From the NCBI GenBank assembly GCA_013152925.1, contig JAADFK010000107.1, positions 1 to 49,327 on the forward strand: 49,327 bases of DNA, given 5' to 3'. Under the pieces are notes generated by a model. The model had not been told where the DNA came from, made no database searches, and worked only from the letters and a program-made list of their open reading frames with translations. Both the position numbers and the translations under genes were made by a program. Shown piece by piece: positions 39,495 through 47,892 of the stretch; the first letter of the stretch is position 1, and the number at the start of each line of letters is the position of its first letter. This stretch comes from Acidobacteriota bacterium. GTDB taxonomy: Bacteria; Acidobacteriota; Thermoanaerobaculia; Thermoanaerobaculales; Sulfomarinibacteraceae.

Positions 39495-40679
39495 TCAGCG
39501 GCGGGCGCGGCGCTTGTTCCGGCGCTTCTTCTTGAAGCGGTCGAACATGCGGGTCATGCCCAGGGCGATGGGAGACGCGATGAAGATCGACGAGTAGGTT
39601 CCGACGATGATCCCCACGAGCAGGACGAAGGCGAAGGTGTTGATGACGTCGCCCCCGAAGACGTAGAGAAAGATCACCACGGCCAGGGTCGTCCCCGAGG
39701 TGATCAGGGTGCGCGAGAGGGTCTGGTTGATGGATTCGTCCATGATCTCCTGCAACTCGCCCGTTCTCTTGATCCTGAGGTTCTCCCGGACACGGTCGAA
39801 GACCACCACCGTATCGTTGACCGAATACCCGACGAGGGTCAGCAGCGCGGCGATGGTCGGCAGGTTGATCTCGCGCTGGGTCAGCGACAGGGCGCCCAGC
39901 GTGATCAACACGTCGTGGAACAGGGCACCCACGGCGCCGAGGCCGTAGGGAAGCTGGAACCGGATCCAGATATAGATCAGCATGCCGAGGAGGGAGAACA
40001 CGATCGCCAGCTGTGCCTTCTCACGGAGGTCGGCGCCGACCGCGGGCCCGACGCTTTCGGCGCCGAGGAGGGCGAACTCACCGGCGGCACAGCGTTTTTC
40101 GAGAAAGGTCCGTGCGGCCTCACTGAGCTCCTTGATCTGCCCGAGCTCGGAGACCTCCCGGAACATGCCGTGGTCCTTGCGGTAGGCCATGACGGCCTCC
40201 GCCATGGGCGCATAGTGGGCAGCCAGCGCGTCGGGATCGCCGGTGATGCCGTCGGGGTTGCCCCGGACCAGCAGCTCGGTGAGCTCCTTGGCCCCCTGGG
40301 TGTTGAGGTCGAAGGTGCCGCCGAGATTCGGGTTAAGGGTCGTGTTGAGCAGGTCGAGGATCGGCCTGGTGAAGTCGCCCTCCTTGCCCTTGGGATTCTC
40401 CACCCGGATCAGGATCTCGTGTTTCTCCGGCTCGTCGAAGCGCTGGATCAGGGGCTCTCCGACGGCGAGCTTCGTGATGGCCTTCCGGAGCTCCTTGAGG
40501 TTGGGGGCCTTCTTGAGCTTGATGGTCACCTGGGTGCCACCGACGAAATCGATGCCCAGATTGAGCCCCGGCCCAAAGGCGATGGCGGCCAACCCGCCCA
40601 GGATCAGCGCCAGGGAGATGCCGATGGCGATCCACCGGTAGGTCAGGAAGGGAAAACTGGTCTTCTTGATGATGCGCAT
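39495..40679 (-). CDS. secF: Protein translocase subunit SecF
   Basis: A 394-residue membrane protein with six membrane helices and a large first periplasmic loop. It works with SecD to drive late stages of Sec export by proton flow. The signature LGIDFVGGTQV is near residue 41. The loop between helix 1 and 2 is longer than in most SecF proteins (about residues 50-225). Later helices carry GYSVNDTVVVFDRVREN (the conserved D-x-V-V-V-x-D motif) and SRTLITSGTTLAVV. It ends in a basic tail (KKKRRNKRRARR). GGAG lies seven bases before the ATG. It follows secD by 13 bases. Confidence 0.96.
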   Translation of the reverse strand: MRIIKKTSFPFLTYRWIAIGISLALILGGLAAIAFGPGLNLGIDFVGGTQVTIKLKKAPNLKELRKAITKLAVGEPLIQRFDEPEKHEILIRVENPKGKEGDFTRPILDLLNTTLNPNLGGTFDLNTQGAKELTELLVRGNPDGITGDPDALAAHYAPMAEAVMAYRKDHGMFREVSELGQIKELSEAARTFLEKRCAAGEFALLGAESVGPAVGADLREKAQLAIVFSLLGMLIYIWIRFQLPYGLGAVGALFHDVLITLGALSLTQREINLPTIAALLTLVGYSVNDTVVVFDRVRENLRIKRTGELQEIMDESINQTLSRTLITSGTTLAVVIFLYVFGGDVINTFAFVLLVGIIVGTYSSIFIASPIALGMTRMFDRFKKKRRNKRRARR

Positions 40680-40692
40680 GGTGACTCCGTGC

Positions 40693-42258
40693 TCAGATAC
40701 TCAGCGACTCGACCCGGTCCTTGCCGGCGAGGATGATCATGTACAGCGTGCGGGAAACGAACACCGCCGTGAACATGCTGGCGAGGATGCCGATGCTCAG
40801 GGTGACCGCGAAACCCTTGACGGGACCCGTGCCGAACTGGAAGAGGAAGAGGGCGGCGATCAGGGTCGTCAGGTTGGCGTCCAGAATGGTGCCGAAGGCA
40901 CGCCCAAAGCCCGCGTCAATGGCGGATTTGACCGTCTTGCCCACCTCGATCTCCTCGCGGATCCTCTCGAAGATCAGCACGTTGGCGTCCACCGCCATGC
41001 CGATGGTCAGGATGACCCCGGCGATACCGGGGAGGGTCAAGGTGGCGCCGAAGTAGGCCATGGCGCCCATCAGGATGACCAGGTTGAGCAGCAGCGCCAC
41101 GTTGGCGTTGAGCCCGGACCACTTGTAGTAGACCATCATGAAGAGCATGACGGCGATCAGGCCGGCAATGGCAGCTCGTACGCCCCGGACGACCGAGTCG
41201 TGTCCCAGGGACGGCCCGACGGTCCGTTCTTCCAGGTAGGTAATGGTCGCCGGCAGGGCGCCGGCCCGCAGGACAAGGGCCAGGTCCTCCGCCTCCTGAA
41301 CGGAGAAATTTCCCGTAATGATGCCCTCGTCGGAGATCTGCCCCTGGATCGTCGGGGCCGACATGACCCGGTGGTCCAGGACGATGGCCATCCGCGTTCC
41401 GATGTGGGAGCCGGTGTAGGCACCGAACTTGCTCGCGGCGGCTGGAATCAGCGTGAAGCTGACGGCCGGCGCGTTGTAGCGGTCCTGGCTCCTCCGGGCG
41501 TTGCGGAGCTCGCGCCCGGTGATGATGGCGGCCTTCTTGACGAGCCAGTACTCCTTGCCAATGGTGATTCCCTCGGAGTTCTTCTTCCCGCCGGTGATGA
41601 TCTCGGCATCCGGGGGCACCGTGCCACCCAGTTGAGCCAGGAGGGACTTGCGGTCGGGCGCCGGCCCGGCGACCACCTCCTTGAGCTCCAGGAAGGCGGT
41701 CCGGCCGATCAGCTCCTTGACCCGGCCCGGATCGTCGACGCCCGGAAGCTGAACCAGGATCCGGTCGCCCTCGATACCCTGCCGCTGGATCATCGGCTCG
41801 GAGACACCGAACTGGTCGATGCGGTTGCGGATGGTCTCCAGGGCCTGCTTGACCGCCATGTCCCGGATGTTCCGGGCCACATTGGCCGGCAGCTGGAAGG
41901 TCCATTTCCCGGCGCCAGGATTGATCTTGAACTCGGGAAGGTAGGACTCGGCCACGCCCCTGAGGGCGGTGGTGTCAACGCCGGCCGGCACCTCGACGGT
42001 GAAGCTCAGGCTCTTCGGATCGGTCGTGGCCGTCCCGAGGGTGATTCCCTTGTCCTTGGCCTGGCTGATCAGCCGCTGGCTGGCGTCGTCCAGCTCGGCC
42101 TTGATGGCGTCGTCGGTATTGACCCGAAGCACCAGGTGGATGCCGCCCCTGAGGTCAAGCCCGAGGTGGATCTTCTTGGCCGGCGGGTACAGCGACACCA
42201 CGGAAACAACAATGACGATGACGATCAGCGCGATGCGCCACAACAACTTCTTGTCCAC
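40693..42258 (-). CDS. secD: Protein translocase subunit SecD
   Basis: A 521-residue membrane protein. LGLDLRGGIHLVL near residue 33 is the D1 motif. A large periplasmic P1 domain (about 50-335) contains QGIEGDRILVQLPGV and a further strand region to GKFSVQEAE-like GNFSVQEAEDLALVLRAGALPA. The C-terminal helices include GMAVDANVLIFERIREE with the conserved D-x-N-V and E-R-x-R-E residues. The start is GTG 42258 with CAGGAGG before it; ATG 42260 is out of frame. It belongs to the yajC-secD-secF operon and works with the inner-membrane SecYEG channel. Confidence 0.96.
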   Translation of the reverse strand: MDKKLLWRIALIVIVIVVSVVSLYPPAKKIHLGLDLRGGIHLVLRVNTDDAIKAELDDASQRLISQAKDKGITLGTATTDPKSLSFTVEVPAGVDTTALRGVAESYLPEFKINPGAGKWTFQLPANVARNIRDMAVKQALETIRNRIDQFGVSEPMIQRQGIEGDRILVQLPGVDDPGRVKELIGRTAFLELKEVVAGPAPDRKSLLAQLGGTVPPDAEIITGGKKNSEGITIGKEYWLVKKAAIITGRELRNARRSQDRYNAPAVSFTLIPAAASKFGAYTGSHIGTRMAIVLDHRVMSAPTIQGQISDEGIITGNFSVQEAEDLALVLRAGALPATITYLEERTVGPSLGHDSVVRGVRAAIAGLIAVMLFMMVYYKWSGLNANVALLLNLVILMGAMAYFGATLTLPGIAGVILTIGMAVDANVLIFERIREEIEVGKTVKSAIDAGFGRAFGTILDANLTTLIAALFLFQFGTGPVKGFAVTLSIGILASMFTAVFVSRTLYMIILAGKDRVESLSI

Positions 42259-42274
42259 ATGGACCTCCTGGTTC

Positions 42275-42577
42275 TCAGTCGGAGCCGCCGGAGGACGGAT
42301 TCACCTTGCCGGCAATGGCGCTCTTGGCGACTCGGATCTTCGCATTCTCGGCGACTTTCAGCATGATCGTCTGGTCCTCGACGCTGGCCACCGTCCCGTG
42401 GATGCCCCCGGAGGTGATGACCCGGTCTCCCTTCTTGAGGGAGGCGATCATGGCCTCCTTCTTCTTCTGCTGCCGGCGGCCCGGCAGGATCACCAGGAAG
42501 TAGAAGACGGCGAAGATCAGCGCGAATGGGAGCAGCGTGACCAGCGGACTGGCGCTCTGCCCGGCACCTTGTAACAT
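42275..42577 (-). CDS. yajC: Sec translocase accessory subunit YajC
   Basis: A 100-residue single-pass membrane protein. The helix LLPFALIFAVFYFLVILPGRRQQKK (wrapped, residues about 13-37) is followed by KEAMIASLKKGDRVITSGGIHGTV, the YajC signature, and by a small cytoplasmic beta domain. The ATG at 42577 follows AAGGAG by nine bases; an upstream reading to 42658 lacks support. It sits between tgt and secD as in many bacteria. Confidence 0.94.
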   Translation of the reverse strand: MLQGAGQSASPLVTLLPFALIFAVFYFLVILPGRRQQKKKEAMIASLKKGDRVITSGGIHGTVASVEDQTIMLKVAENAKIRVAKSAIAGKVNPSSGGSD

Positions 42578-42608
42578 GGTCAAAACTCCTTCCCCGGCTC
42601 TGCCGGGA

Positions 42609-43739
42609 TCACACCCCTGCCCTACGCCCGGCCTCGGTCCGAAGACGGAAGGCGGCATAACGGCGCGTCATGATAGCGTCCCGCGCCTGCCGCATCAAGT
42701 CGAGGAAGAAACTCAGATTGTGAACCGTCAGCAAAACCACCGAGGCGGCCTCCCTCGAGATGAAAAGATGGCGCAGCGCACCGCGGCAGTAGCGGGCACA
42801 GGTCGGGCAGGAACAGTCCGGATCCAGGGGGCCGTCGTCGTCGGCGAAGCGGGCGTTCTTGATCACCAGCTCGCCCCGCGAGGTGAACACCTTGCCGGTT
42901 CGGGCCGACCGCGTCGGCAGGACGCAATCGAAGAGGTCGACGCCGCAGGCGACAGCGTGCAGCAGGTCCTCGGGATAGCCCACACCCATCAGGTACCTGG
43001 GCCGCTCCTCCGGCAGGAGGGGTGCCGAGAAAGCGATGGCCTCGTGAAGCACCTCGCGCGGCTCGCCCACCGCCAGCCCCCCGATGGCGAAGCCGTCGAA
43101 GGGATGCTCCGCCAGGCCCTCGCTGCACCGTGCGCGGAGCTCGCGGTCCACCGAGCCCTGCTGGATCGCGAAGAGGCCTCCCCGCCACGGTCCCTCCCTC
43201 CGGAGAACCTCCACCCGCCGCAGGCCGCGGAGCGCCCATCGCAGGGAGCGTTTCATGGAGGATTCAGCCGCCCTTCGATCCACGGGCCACGGAAGACATT
43301 CGTCCAGGACCATGGCCACGTCCACGCCGAAGCCCGCCTCGAGCTCCACCACGGACTCCGGCGTCAGGCGATGACGGCTTCCATCCAGGTGGGACTGGAA
43401 GGTCACGCCGTCATCGTCCAGCTGGCGGCGACCCGCCAGCGAGAACACCTGGTACCCGCCCGAGTCCGTCAGGATGGGGCCGTCCCAGGCCATCATGCGG
43501 TGCAGGCCGCCCAGGCGACGGAGACGTTCGGGCCCCGGCCGGAGCATCAGGTGGTAGGTGTTGGCCAACACCATCTCGGGCGCCAAGCGGTCCAGCTCCC
43601 AGGCGGCGAGCCCCTTGACCGAGCCCGCCGTGCCCACCGGCATGAACGCCGGCGTGTGGACGGTGCCGTGCGGGGTCTCCAGCTCCGCCGCTCTGGCCGC
43701 CGTCGCCGGATCGCGGGCCGTGACCCGGAAGGGAAGCAT
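42609..43739 (-). CDS. tgt: Queuine/preQ1 tRNA-ribosyltransferase
   Basis: A 376-residue TIM-barrel enzyme that swaps guanine-34 for preQ1 in GUN-anticodon tRNAs. The active-site Asp is in LTDSGGYQVFSL (near residue 90). GGLAVGEP and LMGVGYPEDLL follow in the barrel, with FDCVLPTRSARTGKVF (nucleophile Asp in FDCV, about 262-265). The zinc site is DCSCPTCARYCRGALRHLF with three Cys, and His later in TVHN. The start ATG overlaps the lolA stop (TGATG). It is followed by yajC-secD-secF, an order found in many proteobacteria. With queD and queE also here, the cell makes queuosine itself. Confidence 0.95.
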   Translation of the reverse strand: MLPFRVTARDPATAARAAELETPHGTVHTPAFMPVGTAGSVKGLAAWELDRLAPEMVLANTYHLMLRPGPERLRRLGGLHRMMAWDGPILTDSGGYQVFSLAGRRQLDDDGVTFQSHLDGSRHRLTPESVVELEAGFGVDVAMVLDECLPWPVDRRAAESSMKRSLRWALRGLRRVEVLRREGPWRGGLFAIQQGSVDRELRARCSEGLAEHPFDGFAIGGLAVGEPREVLHEAIAFSAPLLPEERPRYLMGVGYPEDLLHAVACGVDLFDCVLPTRSARTGKVFTSRGELVIKNARFADDDGPLDPDCSCPTCARYCRGALRHLFISREAASVVLLTVHNLSFFLDLMRQARDAIMTRRYAAFRLRTEAGRRAGV

Positions 43740-44461
43740 CAGCGACCGGGCGAGGACGGGGCCTCGGAGGCGTCGTAGGTCTCGACGGTCGCCCCTGCCT
43801 TGGGTTCCAGCACGAAGTCGGACGAATCCAGGGGTGGGTTGATCTCGATCTTCGAAAAGGTGTAGGCCGTGGTATCGCCGTCGGCCTCAACGGAGGTGAT
43901 GGCCACCGGCAGGTGGGACTTCCGGTCGATCCGGAGCTCAATGGCGCGGATCTTCTTCCGGAGCGGCCGGTCCACCGGCTCCAGGCGTAGCTCCAAGGGC
44001 TCGTTCTCCGGAGTTTTCACGAGAATGATCCGGAAGTGGGACACCAGTTTCGCGAGCGGCTTCGTGCCCACCAACACTCCCATCAACCGCCGCTGACGGG
44101 GTGAAACCCGCACCCGGTCCAGATGGCGAGCCGCAGGATCCCAGGTGGAGAGGGTCCGGCCGGCGAACACCACGACCATGCGCTCCGGTGCCTGGTACTC
44201 CCAGCGGATCCGGTTGGGTGCCAGGTAGCTGAAGACCCCGGTGGAGACCGTCGGCTCCAGCAGCATGGCACTCTTCTTTTCCTGGCGGAAACGGGCGCGG
44301 AGAGAGTGCAGCGAGCGTTGCGCCTCGGAGATCTCGGCGATCAGGGCGTGCACCCGCGCTCCACCGTCCACGGCGACCGGTTCCGAGGCCCGGACCCGGG
44401 TGCCACCGGCAGCCAGCCCGGCGGCGAGAAACAACACGGGCAAGAGCTTCAAACGCACCAC
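43739..44461 (-). CDS. lolA: Outer-membrane lipoprotein carrier protein LolA
   Basis: A 240-residue secreted protein. The signal peptide is LLPVLFLAAGLAAGG at the N-terminus. The mature part is the LolA/LolB half-barrel: LRARFRQEKKSAML near residue 55, FSYLAPNRIRWEYQAPERMVV (wrapped, near 77), and VRVSPRQRRLMGVLVGT. The C-terminal strands include LPVAITSVEADGDTTAYTFSKIEIN (wrapped) and SSDFVLEP. It carries lipoproteins across the periplasm. The start is one of two adjacent GTG codons (44461/44458); the first has TAGAGT seven bases upstream and no ribosome site. It is the first gene of lolA-tgt-yajC-secD-secF. Confidence 0.85.
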   Translation of the reverse strand: MVRLKLLPVLFLAAGLAAGGTRVRASEPVAVDGGARVHALIAEISEAQRSLHSLRARFRQEKKSAMLLEPTVSTGVFSYLAPNRIRWEYQAPERMVVVFAGRTLSTWDPAARHLDRVRVSPRQRRLMGVLVGTKPLAKLVSHFRIILVKTPENEPLELRLEPVDRPLRKKIRAIELRIDRKSHLPVAITSVEADGDTTAYTFSKIEINPPLDSSDFVLEPKAGATVETYDASEAPSSPGR

Positions 44462-44468
44462 GGTGCGA

Positions 44469-44474
44469 ACTCTA
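44469..44474 (-). promoter_or_regulatory. Leaderless promoter -10 (TAGAGT), lolA
   Basis: TAGAGT on the minus strand ends seven bases before the GTG at 44461. The gap (TCGCACC) carries no ribosome site and no -35 is clear. The spacing favours the first of the two GTG codons as start. Confidence 0.4.
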
Positions 44475-44614
44475 CCACAGGTGACCGTGCCCGGCGTTGG
44501 CGGCAGTGTCGGCGACGGCGACAGGTGCCAGCGTCTGTGTCAGCGGCGGCGTCTCGGCTGGGGCGATCCACCAAGCAACCGGCGCATCCTGTCCCGGCGT
44601 TTCCCTGCGCGGCC

Positions 44615-45544
44615 TCAACGGGAGGCGTCAGGGACCCGGACCTCGTAGCTGAGCTGCGAGCGGGAGAGCAGCACCTTGCTCCCGGGCGGCACCGAGGACG
44701 TCAGCCAGACGTTCCCGCCGATGACCGAGCCCCGCCCGATCACCGTATCCCCACCGAGGATCGTCGCGCCCGAGTAGACGACCACCTCGTCCTCGATGGT
44801 CGGGTGCCGCTTGCTGCCGCGCACCAGCCGCCCGCGCTCGTCCCGCGGAAAAGAGAGAGCCCCCAGGGTCACCCCCTGGTAGAGCTTGACGCGATCCCCG
44901 ATATCCGTGGTCTCACCGACCACCACCCCCGTGCCGTGATCGATGAAAAAGGACCGCCCGATCCGGGCGCCCGGGTGGATGTCCACACCCGTCTCGTTGT
45001 GAGCAAACTCCGTCATGATGCGGGGAATCAACGGCACCGCCATCCGGTGGAGGCAGTGCGCCAGGCGGTACGTGTAGATCGCCTTGAAACCGGGGTACGC
45101 CATGATGACCTCCACCGGCCCCGTCGCCGCCGGATCGCCGTCCACGGCCGCCTGCACATCCCCGGCCACCAGCTCCATGACCTCCGGAAGATCCGACAGG
45201 AAGCGAAACACCACCTCGCCCGCCCGGTCCTCTGCGTTCGCGCCGTTTTCTCCGTTGCCCCCGGCCATCAAGAAAGCCTTGGTCACCTCCCGGCGCAGGC
45301 GGCGGGCCAGTATGTAGAGCTGGTCGCCCAGGTGGTACTCGAGGTTGCCCCGGTACAGCTCCTGCTCCCCGAAGAAACCCGGGAAGAGCACCTCCTGGCA
45401 GTGGCGGAGGATGCCGATCACCTCCCGTTTCTGGGGAAGGGGATCCGCCGAGAAGTGAAACAGCGGCACGGCCCGCCTCCCAACGTGCCGCACGCAGCGC
45501 TCGATGGCTTGCAGGGTCGTGTCGCGAAGCTCGGGCTTGCTCAT
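44615..45544 (-). CDS. Serine O-acetyltransferase, CysE/EpsC-type
   Basis: A 309-residue left-handed beta-helix acetyltransferase. An alpha-helical N-terminal domain (about 1-155) is followed by LIPRIMTEFAHNETGVDIHPGA (wrapped), the start of the hexapeptide repeats. RIGRSFFIDHGTGVVVGETTDIGDRV (wrapped) carries the catalytic His-x-Thr-Gly and the Glu. YQGVTLGALSF and the downstream repeats IEDEVVVYSGATILGG complete the coil. It makes O-acetylserine for cysteine from serine and acetyl-CoA. The N-terminal domain is longer than in E. coli CysE and resembles the EpsC type. The ATG at 45544 follows GGAGG. Confidence 0.88.
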   Translation of the reverse strand: MSKPELRDTTLQAIERCVRHVGRRAVPLFHFSADPLPQKREVIGILRHCQEVLFPGFFGEQELYRGNLEYHLGDQLYILARRLRREVTKAFLMAGGNGENGANAEDRAGEVVFRFLSDLPEVMELVAGDVQAAVDGDPAATGPVEVIMAYPGFKAIYTYRLAHCLHRMAVPLIPRIMTEFAHNETGVDIHPGARIGRSFFIDHGTGVVVGETTDIGDRVKLYQGVTLGALSFPRDERGRLVRGSKRHPTIEDEVVVYSGATILGGDTVIGRGSVIGGNVWLTSSVPPGSKVLLSRSQLSYEVRVPDASR

Positions 45545-45672
45545 GGGAACCTCCAATGCTTCCGCTGGCATTATCCCTCAACCAGCACCTGCTCTTCCCC
45601 GTGTGCGAGCTTGACGGCCGCCAGGGAGCTTCTCGGTACGATCCATCACGGACATCGGCGGCCGGGAGGCGG

Positions 45673-45678
45673 TACACT
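45673..45678 (+). promoter_or_regulatory. Candidate -10 (TACACT) of the DUF3467 gene
   Basis: TACACT at 45673-45678 would start transcription near 45685, about 22 bases before the ATG at 45707, leaving the AAAGGGAG ribosome site inside the leader. No good -35 is visible. Confidence 0.4.
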
Positions 45679-45706
45679 GCTCCGTGACCGAGAAAGGGAG
45701 TCTCAC

Positions 45707-46009
45707 ATGAGCGACCAGCAACAACAGCAGCCAAAGCTGACCCTGCCGCCCGACGTGGCCATGGGTCATTACTCCAACTTCGTCATGATCGCCCACAACT
45801 ACACCGAGGTGGTCCTTGATTTCGGAAGGACCCTGCCCGGCCGTCAGGATATCCCGGTGGTGGCACGGATGATCATGACCCCCTTCCAGGCCAAGCAGCT
45901 CCTCAGGGCGCTCCAGCACAACCTCACCATGTACGAGAACAGCTTCGGCCCCATCGCCGACCCCCCGTCCAAGGAGCCACCGGACCCCTCGGCCCACTCG
46001 GCCAACTAG
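45707..46009 (+). CDS. DUF3467 family protein
   Basis: A 100-residue small protein of unknown function, of the DUF3467 kind. After a Gln-rich N-terminus (MSDQQQQQPKL) come the family core blocks YSNFVMIAHNYTEVVLDFG (about 24-42) and ARMIMTPFQAKQLLRALQHN (about 53-72), both well conserved. The tail is Pro/Ser-rich. It has no signal peptide or membrane segment. AAAGGGAG lies six bases before the ATG. It stands alone between cysE (divergent) and the ChaN-like gene (convergent). Confidence 0.85.
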   Translation: MSDQQQQQPKLTLPPDVAMGHYSNFVMIAHNYTEVVLDFGRTLPGRQDIPVVARMIMTPFQAKQLLRALQHNLTMYENSFGPIADPPSKEPPDPSAHSAN

Positions 46010-46020
46010 CGGGCTCCCGA

Positions 46021-46045
46021 TGCAGAAACGAGCGATTTTTCTGCA
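46021..46045. terminator. Candidate bidirectional terminator hairpin
   Basis: TGCAGAAA (46021-46028) and TTTCTGCA (46038-46045) form an 8-base-pair stem around a 9-base loop in the gap between two convergent genes. It is 12 bases past the DUF3467 stop. A U-tract is weak on both strands. Confidence 0.4.
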
Positions 46046-46108
46046 AGCTTCAGGAAGACAAGGATTTCCGCGGAGGCGCACTCGGGTACGCCGCACAAGG
46101 GAATCCGC

Positions 46109-47743
46109 TCAGGACGTGGCCGGAACCGGCTGACCGGTAATCACCGCGCCCGACCGGTCTTTCCGGACGGTCTCCGTGACGGCCCCCAGGGCATCCCGCG
46201 TGTACTCGATCTCCACGGCTCCGTCGGGCAGCGGCTCGCGGTAGAGGGACCGGGCCACACGGCCGGCGCCATCGAGGGTGTGGACCTCGGTCAGGATCTT
46301 CCCCCGCCACACCTCCACCCGGACGGGAACCTTCTTCCGGACGATCAGCTTCCGGCGCACCACCGTGCCGGGATCGGGCTCCGGGGCGGCCCCGACGGGC
46401 TCGGCCGAGGCGGGGTCGACGGCGGCGGCGTCCTCCAACTTGAAGCCGGGCGCCACCTCCCGCGTCACCGATTCCAGCTCGGGCTCGAGCAGCACGGCAC
46501 AGTCCACCGTCTTGCCGTCGCGCTTCACCCTGAGGTCCATCCGGTCCCCCCAGCGCAGCAGCGCCAGGGCCAGCCGGAAGTGATGGATGTCGCCGGCGGG
46601 GACACCATTGAGATCGACGATGGCATCGCCCTTGAGGACCCCGGCCCTCTTCGACGCGGTGTCCGGCCAGACGCGCTTGACGGCGATGATCCCATCCTTC
46701 TCTTCGAGCTTGAGGCCAAGGCGGGGAACCTCTTCCACGTCGCCGCGGTTGGGGAAGACGCCGACAATGTCGGCCAGGGACCGTACGAAGAGCGCCGGTG
46801 GCCCCGAGGCCGAGCCCCCGGCATGGTCCCCGCCCGGCATGGGATGGCCGTGGGGCTCCCCACCCTCCTCCGGAGCGGGGGCGACGACGGGGACGAAGGT
46901 GGCCACGGGGATATCCGGCTGTCCCTGCCGGGCCAGCTCCTCGTGGATCCGCCGGGCGATCCCCAGGCCGTAGGCCACGTGCCCGGACCCCACCAGCACG
47001 ATCATGGTGCCGCCGGGCGGAAGCTTGGCGAGGATGGACCGGGCCATCACCACGTCCCACAGACACTGGGCCGCGTACATCCGGTCGAACCAGGCGGGCG
47101 GCAGCAGGGCCACCGTGTCGCCGAAGTAGCGGGCGATCAGGAAACGGTGCTGGGGGGAGCCGGCCGTATCGACCTCTCCCACCTCGGCCCGCTGCTCGGG
47201 AGTGAGGCCCTCGAGCCCCTTCCGGTTGACGGTCCGGGGGATCGAGCGGTCCACGTTGAGCCCCACCACGGGCATGGCGAGCTTCCGGGCCGTCTCCATG
47301 ACGGGCGCGTAGTAGACCCAGTTGTAGCCGCCGCGGTCGTACCACTTGGAAGCCAGCAGGAAGTCATCGCCCCGGAGCTCGCCGCTGGTCCACTTTTCCA
47401 GCACGGCATCGTCGCCCCGCTGAAAGAACTCCATGCCGAGGACGGGGTTGGCCATCTTCCCGGCGAGGGCTTCAAGGAGCTTCGACTGCACCCGTTTCTC
47501 GTCCGCGTTGGTATGGTCCTCGCCGAGCAACACCACCCGAGCGCCTGCCAGAAGCTGCACGGTGTTCTCAAGGTCCACGGTCTTTCCGGCCGTGCAATCG
47601 TAGAAATGGCCCGCCATGGCCGAGCCAACCGAGTAGGCCCTCGCCGGGTTGCCCAGCGGGAGCATCACCGTCTCCTGTGCCGCCGCCGCAAACGTCATCA
47701 TGAGAGCCATCGTCCCGAGAGCTGCCATCCTCGTCCATTTCAT
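46109..47743 (-). CDS. Secreted ChaN/Tiki-type protein with C-terminal PDZ domain
   Basis: A 544-residue exported protein. The signal peptide is AALGTMALMMTFAAAAQ. The N-terminal domain (about 40-275) is the ChaN haem-binding-like, TIKI-related fold: RVVLLGEDHTNADEKRVQSK (about 70), NPVLGMEFFQRGDD, and the late VLVGSGHVAYGLG motif. Glu-Asp-His and Gly-His are the metal or haem site. A Gly/His-rich linker (GHPMPGGDHAGG) leads to a PDZ domain (about 325-425; GVLKGDAIVDLNGVPAGD). The tail has a KLIVRKKVPVRVEVWRG strand. Haem or metal binding and a peptidase role are both possible. The start is ATG 47743, after GGAAGGGG; a GTG three codons earlier is less likely. Confidence 0.8.
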   Translation of the reverse strand: MKWTRMAALGTMALMMTFAAAAQETVMLPLGNPARAYSVGSAMAGHFYDCTAGKTVDLENTVQLLAGARVVLLGEDHTNADEKRVQSKLLEALAGKMANPVLGMEFFQRGDDAVLEKWTSGELRGDDFLLASKWYDRGGYNWVYYAPVMETARKLAMPVVGLNVDRSIPRTVNRKGLEGLTPEQRAEVGEVDTAGSPQHRFLIARYFGDTVALLPPAWFDRMYAAQCLWDVVMARSILAKLPPGGTMIVLVGSGHVAYGLGIARRIHEELARQGQPDIPVATFVPVVAPAPEEGGEPHGHPMPGGDHAGGSASGPPALFVRSLADIVGVFPNRGDVEEVPRLGLKLEEKDGIIAVKRVWPDTASKRAGVLKGDAIVDLNGVPAGDIHHFRLALALLRWGDRMDLRVKRDGKTVDCAVLLEPELESVTREVAPGFKLEDAAAVDPASAEPVGAAPEPDPGTVVRRKLIVRKKVPVRVEVWRGKILTEVHTLDGAGRVARSLYREPLPDGAVEIEYTRDALGAVTETVRKDRSGAVITGQPVPATS

Positions 47744-47772
47744 GAATCGCACCCCTTCCGTTCACCGTGCCG

Positions 47773-47801
47773 ACCCTACGTCATCCGGTTCTCGCTGCCA
47801 A
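47773..47801 (-). promoter_or_regulatory. Promoter of the ChaN-PDZ gene
   Basis: On the minus strand TTGGCA (47801-47796) and TAGGGT (47778-47773) are separated by exactly 17 bases. Transcription would start near 47766, giving a 23-base leader with GGAAGGGG before the ATG. Confidence 0.6.
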
Positions 47802-47803
47802 GG

Positions 47804-47848
47804 GGCCCGCCCGCAGGATTGACGAAATATCGTCGCGAAGGGCGGGCC
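47804..47848. promoter_or_regulatory. Large dyad in the divergent promoter region
   Basis: GGCCCGCCC (47804-47812) and GGGCGGGCC (47840-47848) are perfect 9-base complements. Inside lies a second dyad, GACGA (47821-47825) and TCGTC (47830-47834). It sits between the ChaN -35 and the -10 of the GreA-like gene, where a regulator could control both. Confidence 0.45.
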
Positions 47849-47853
47849 AGGTG

Positions 47854-47859
47854 TACAAT
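47854..47859 (+). promoter_or_regulatory. Candidate -10 (TACAAT) of the GreA-like gene
   Basis: TACAAT at 47854-47859 predicts a start near 47866 and a leader of about 27 bases carrying GGGGAGG. The nearest TTGACG (47819-47824) is too far away (29 bases) to be its -35; it lies inside the dyad. Confidence 0.45.
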
Positions 47860-47892
47860 TCGCGCTGCCCTTTCGGGCGCAGGGGAGGATCA

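Noticed and set aside
47819-47824. TTGACG as -35 of the GreA-like gene
   Set aside because: It is 29 bases from TACAAT, too far for a -35; it is part of the inner dyad.
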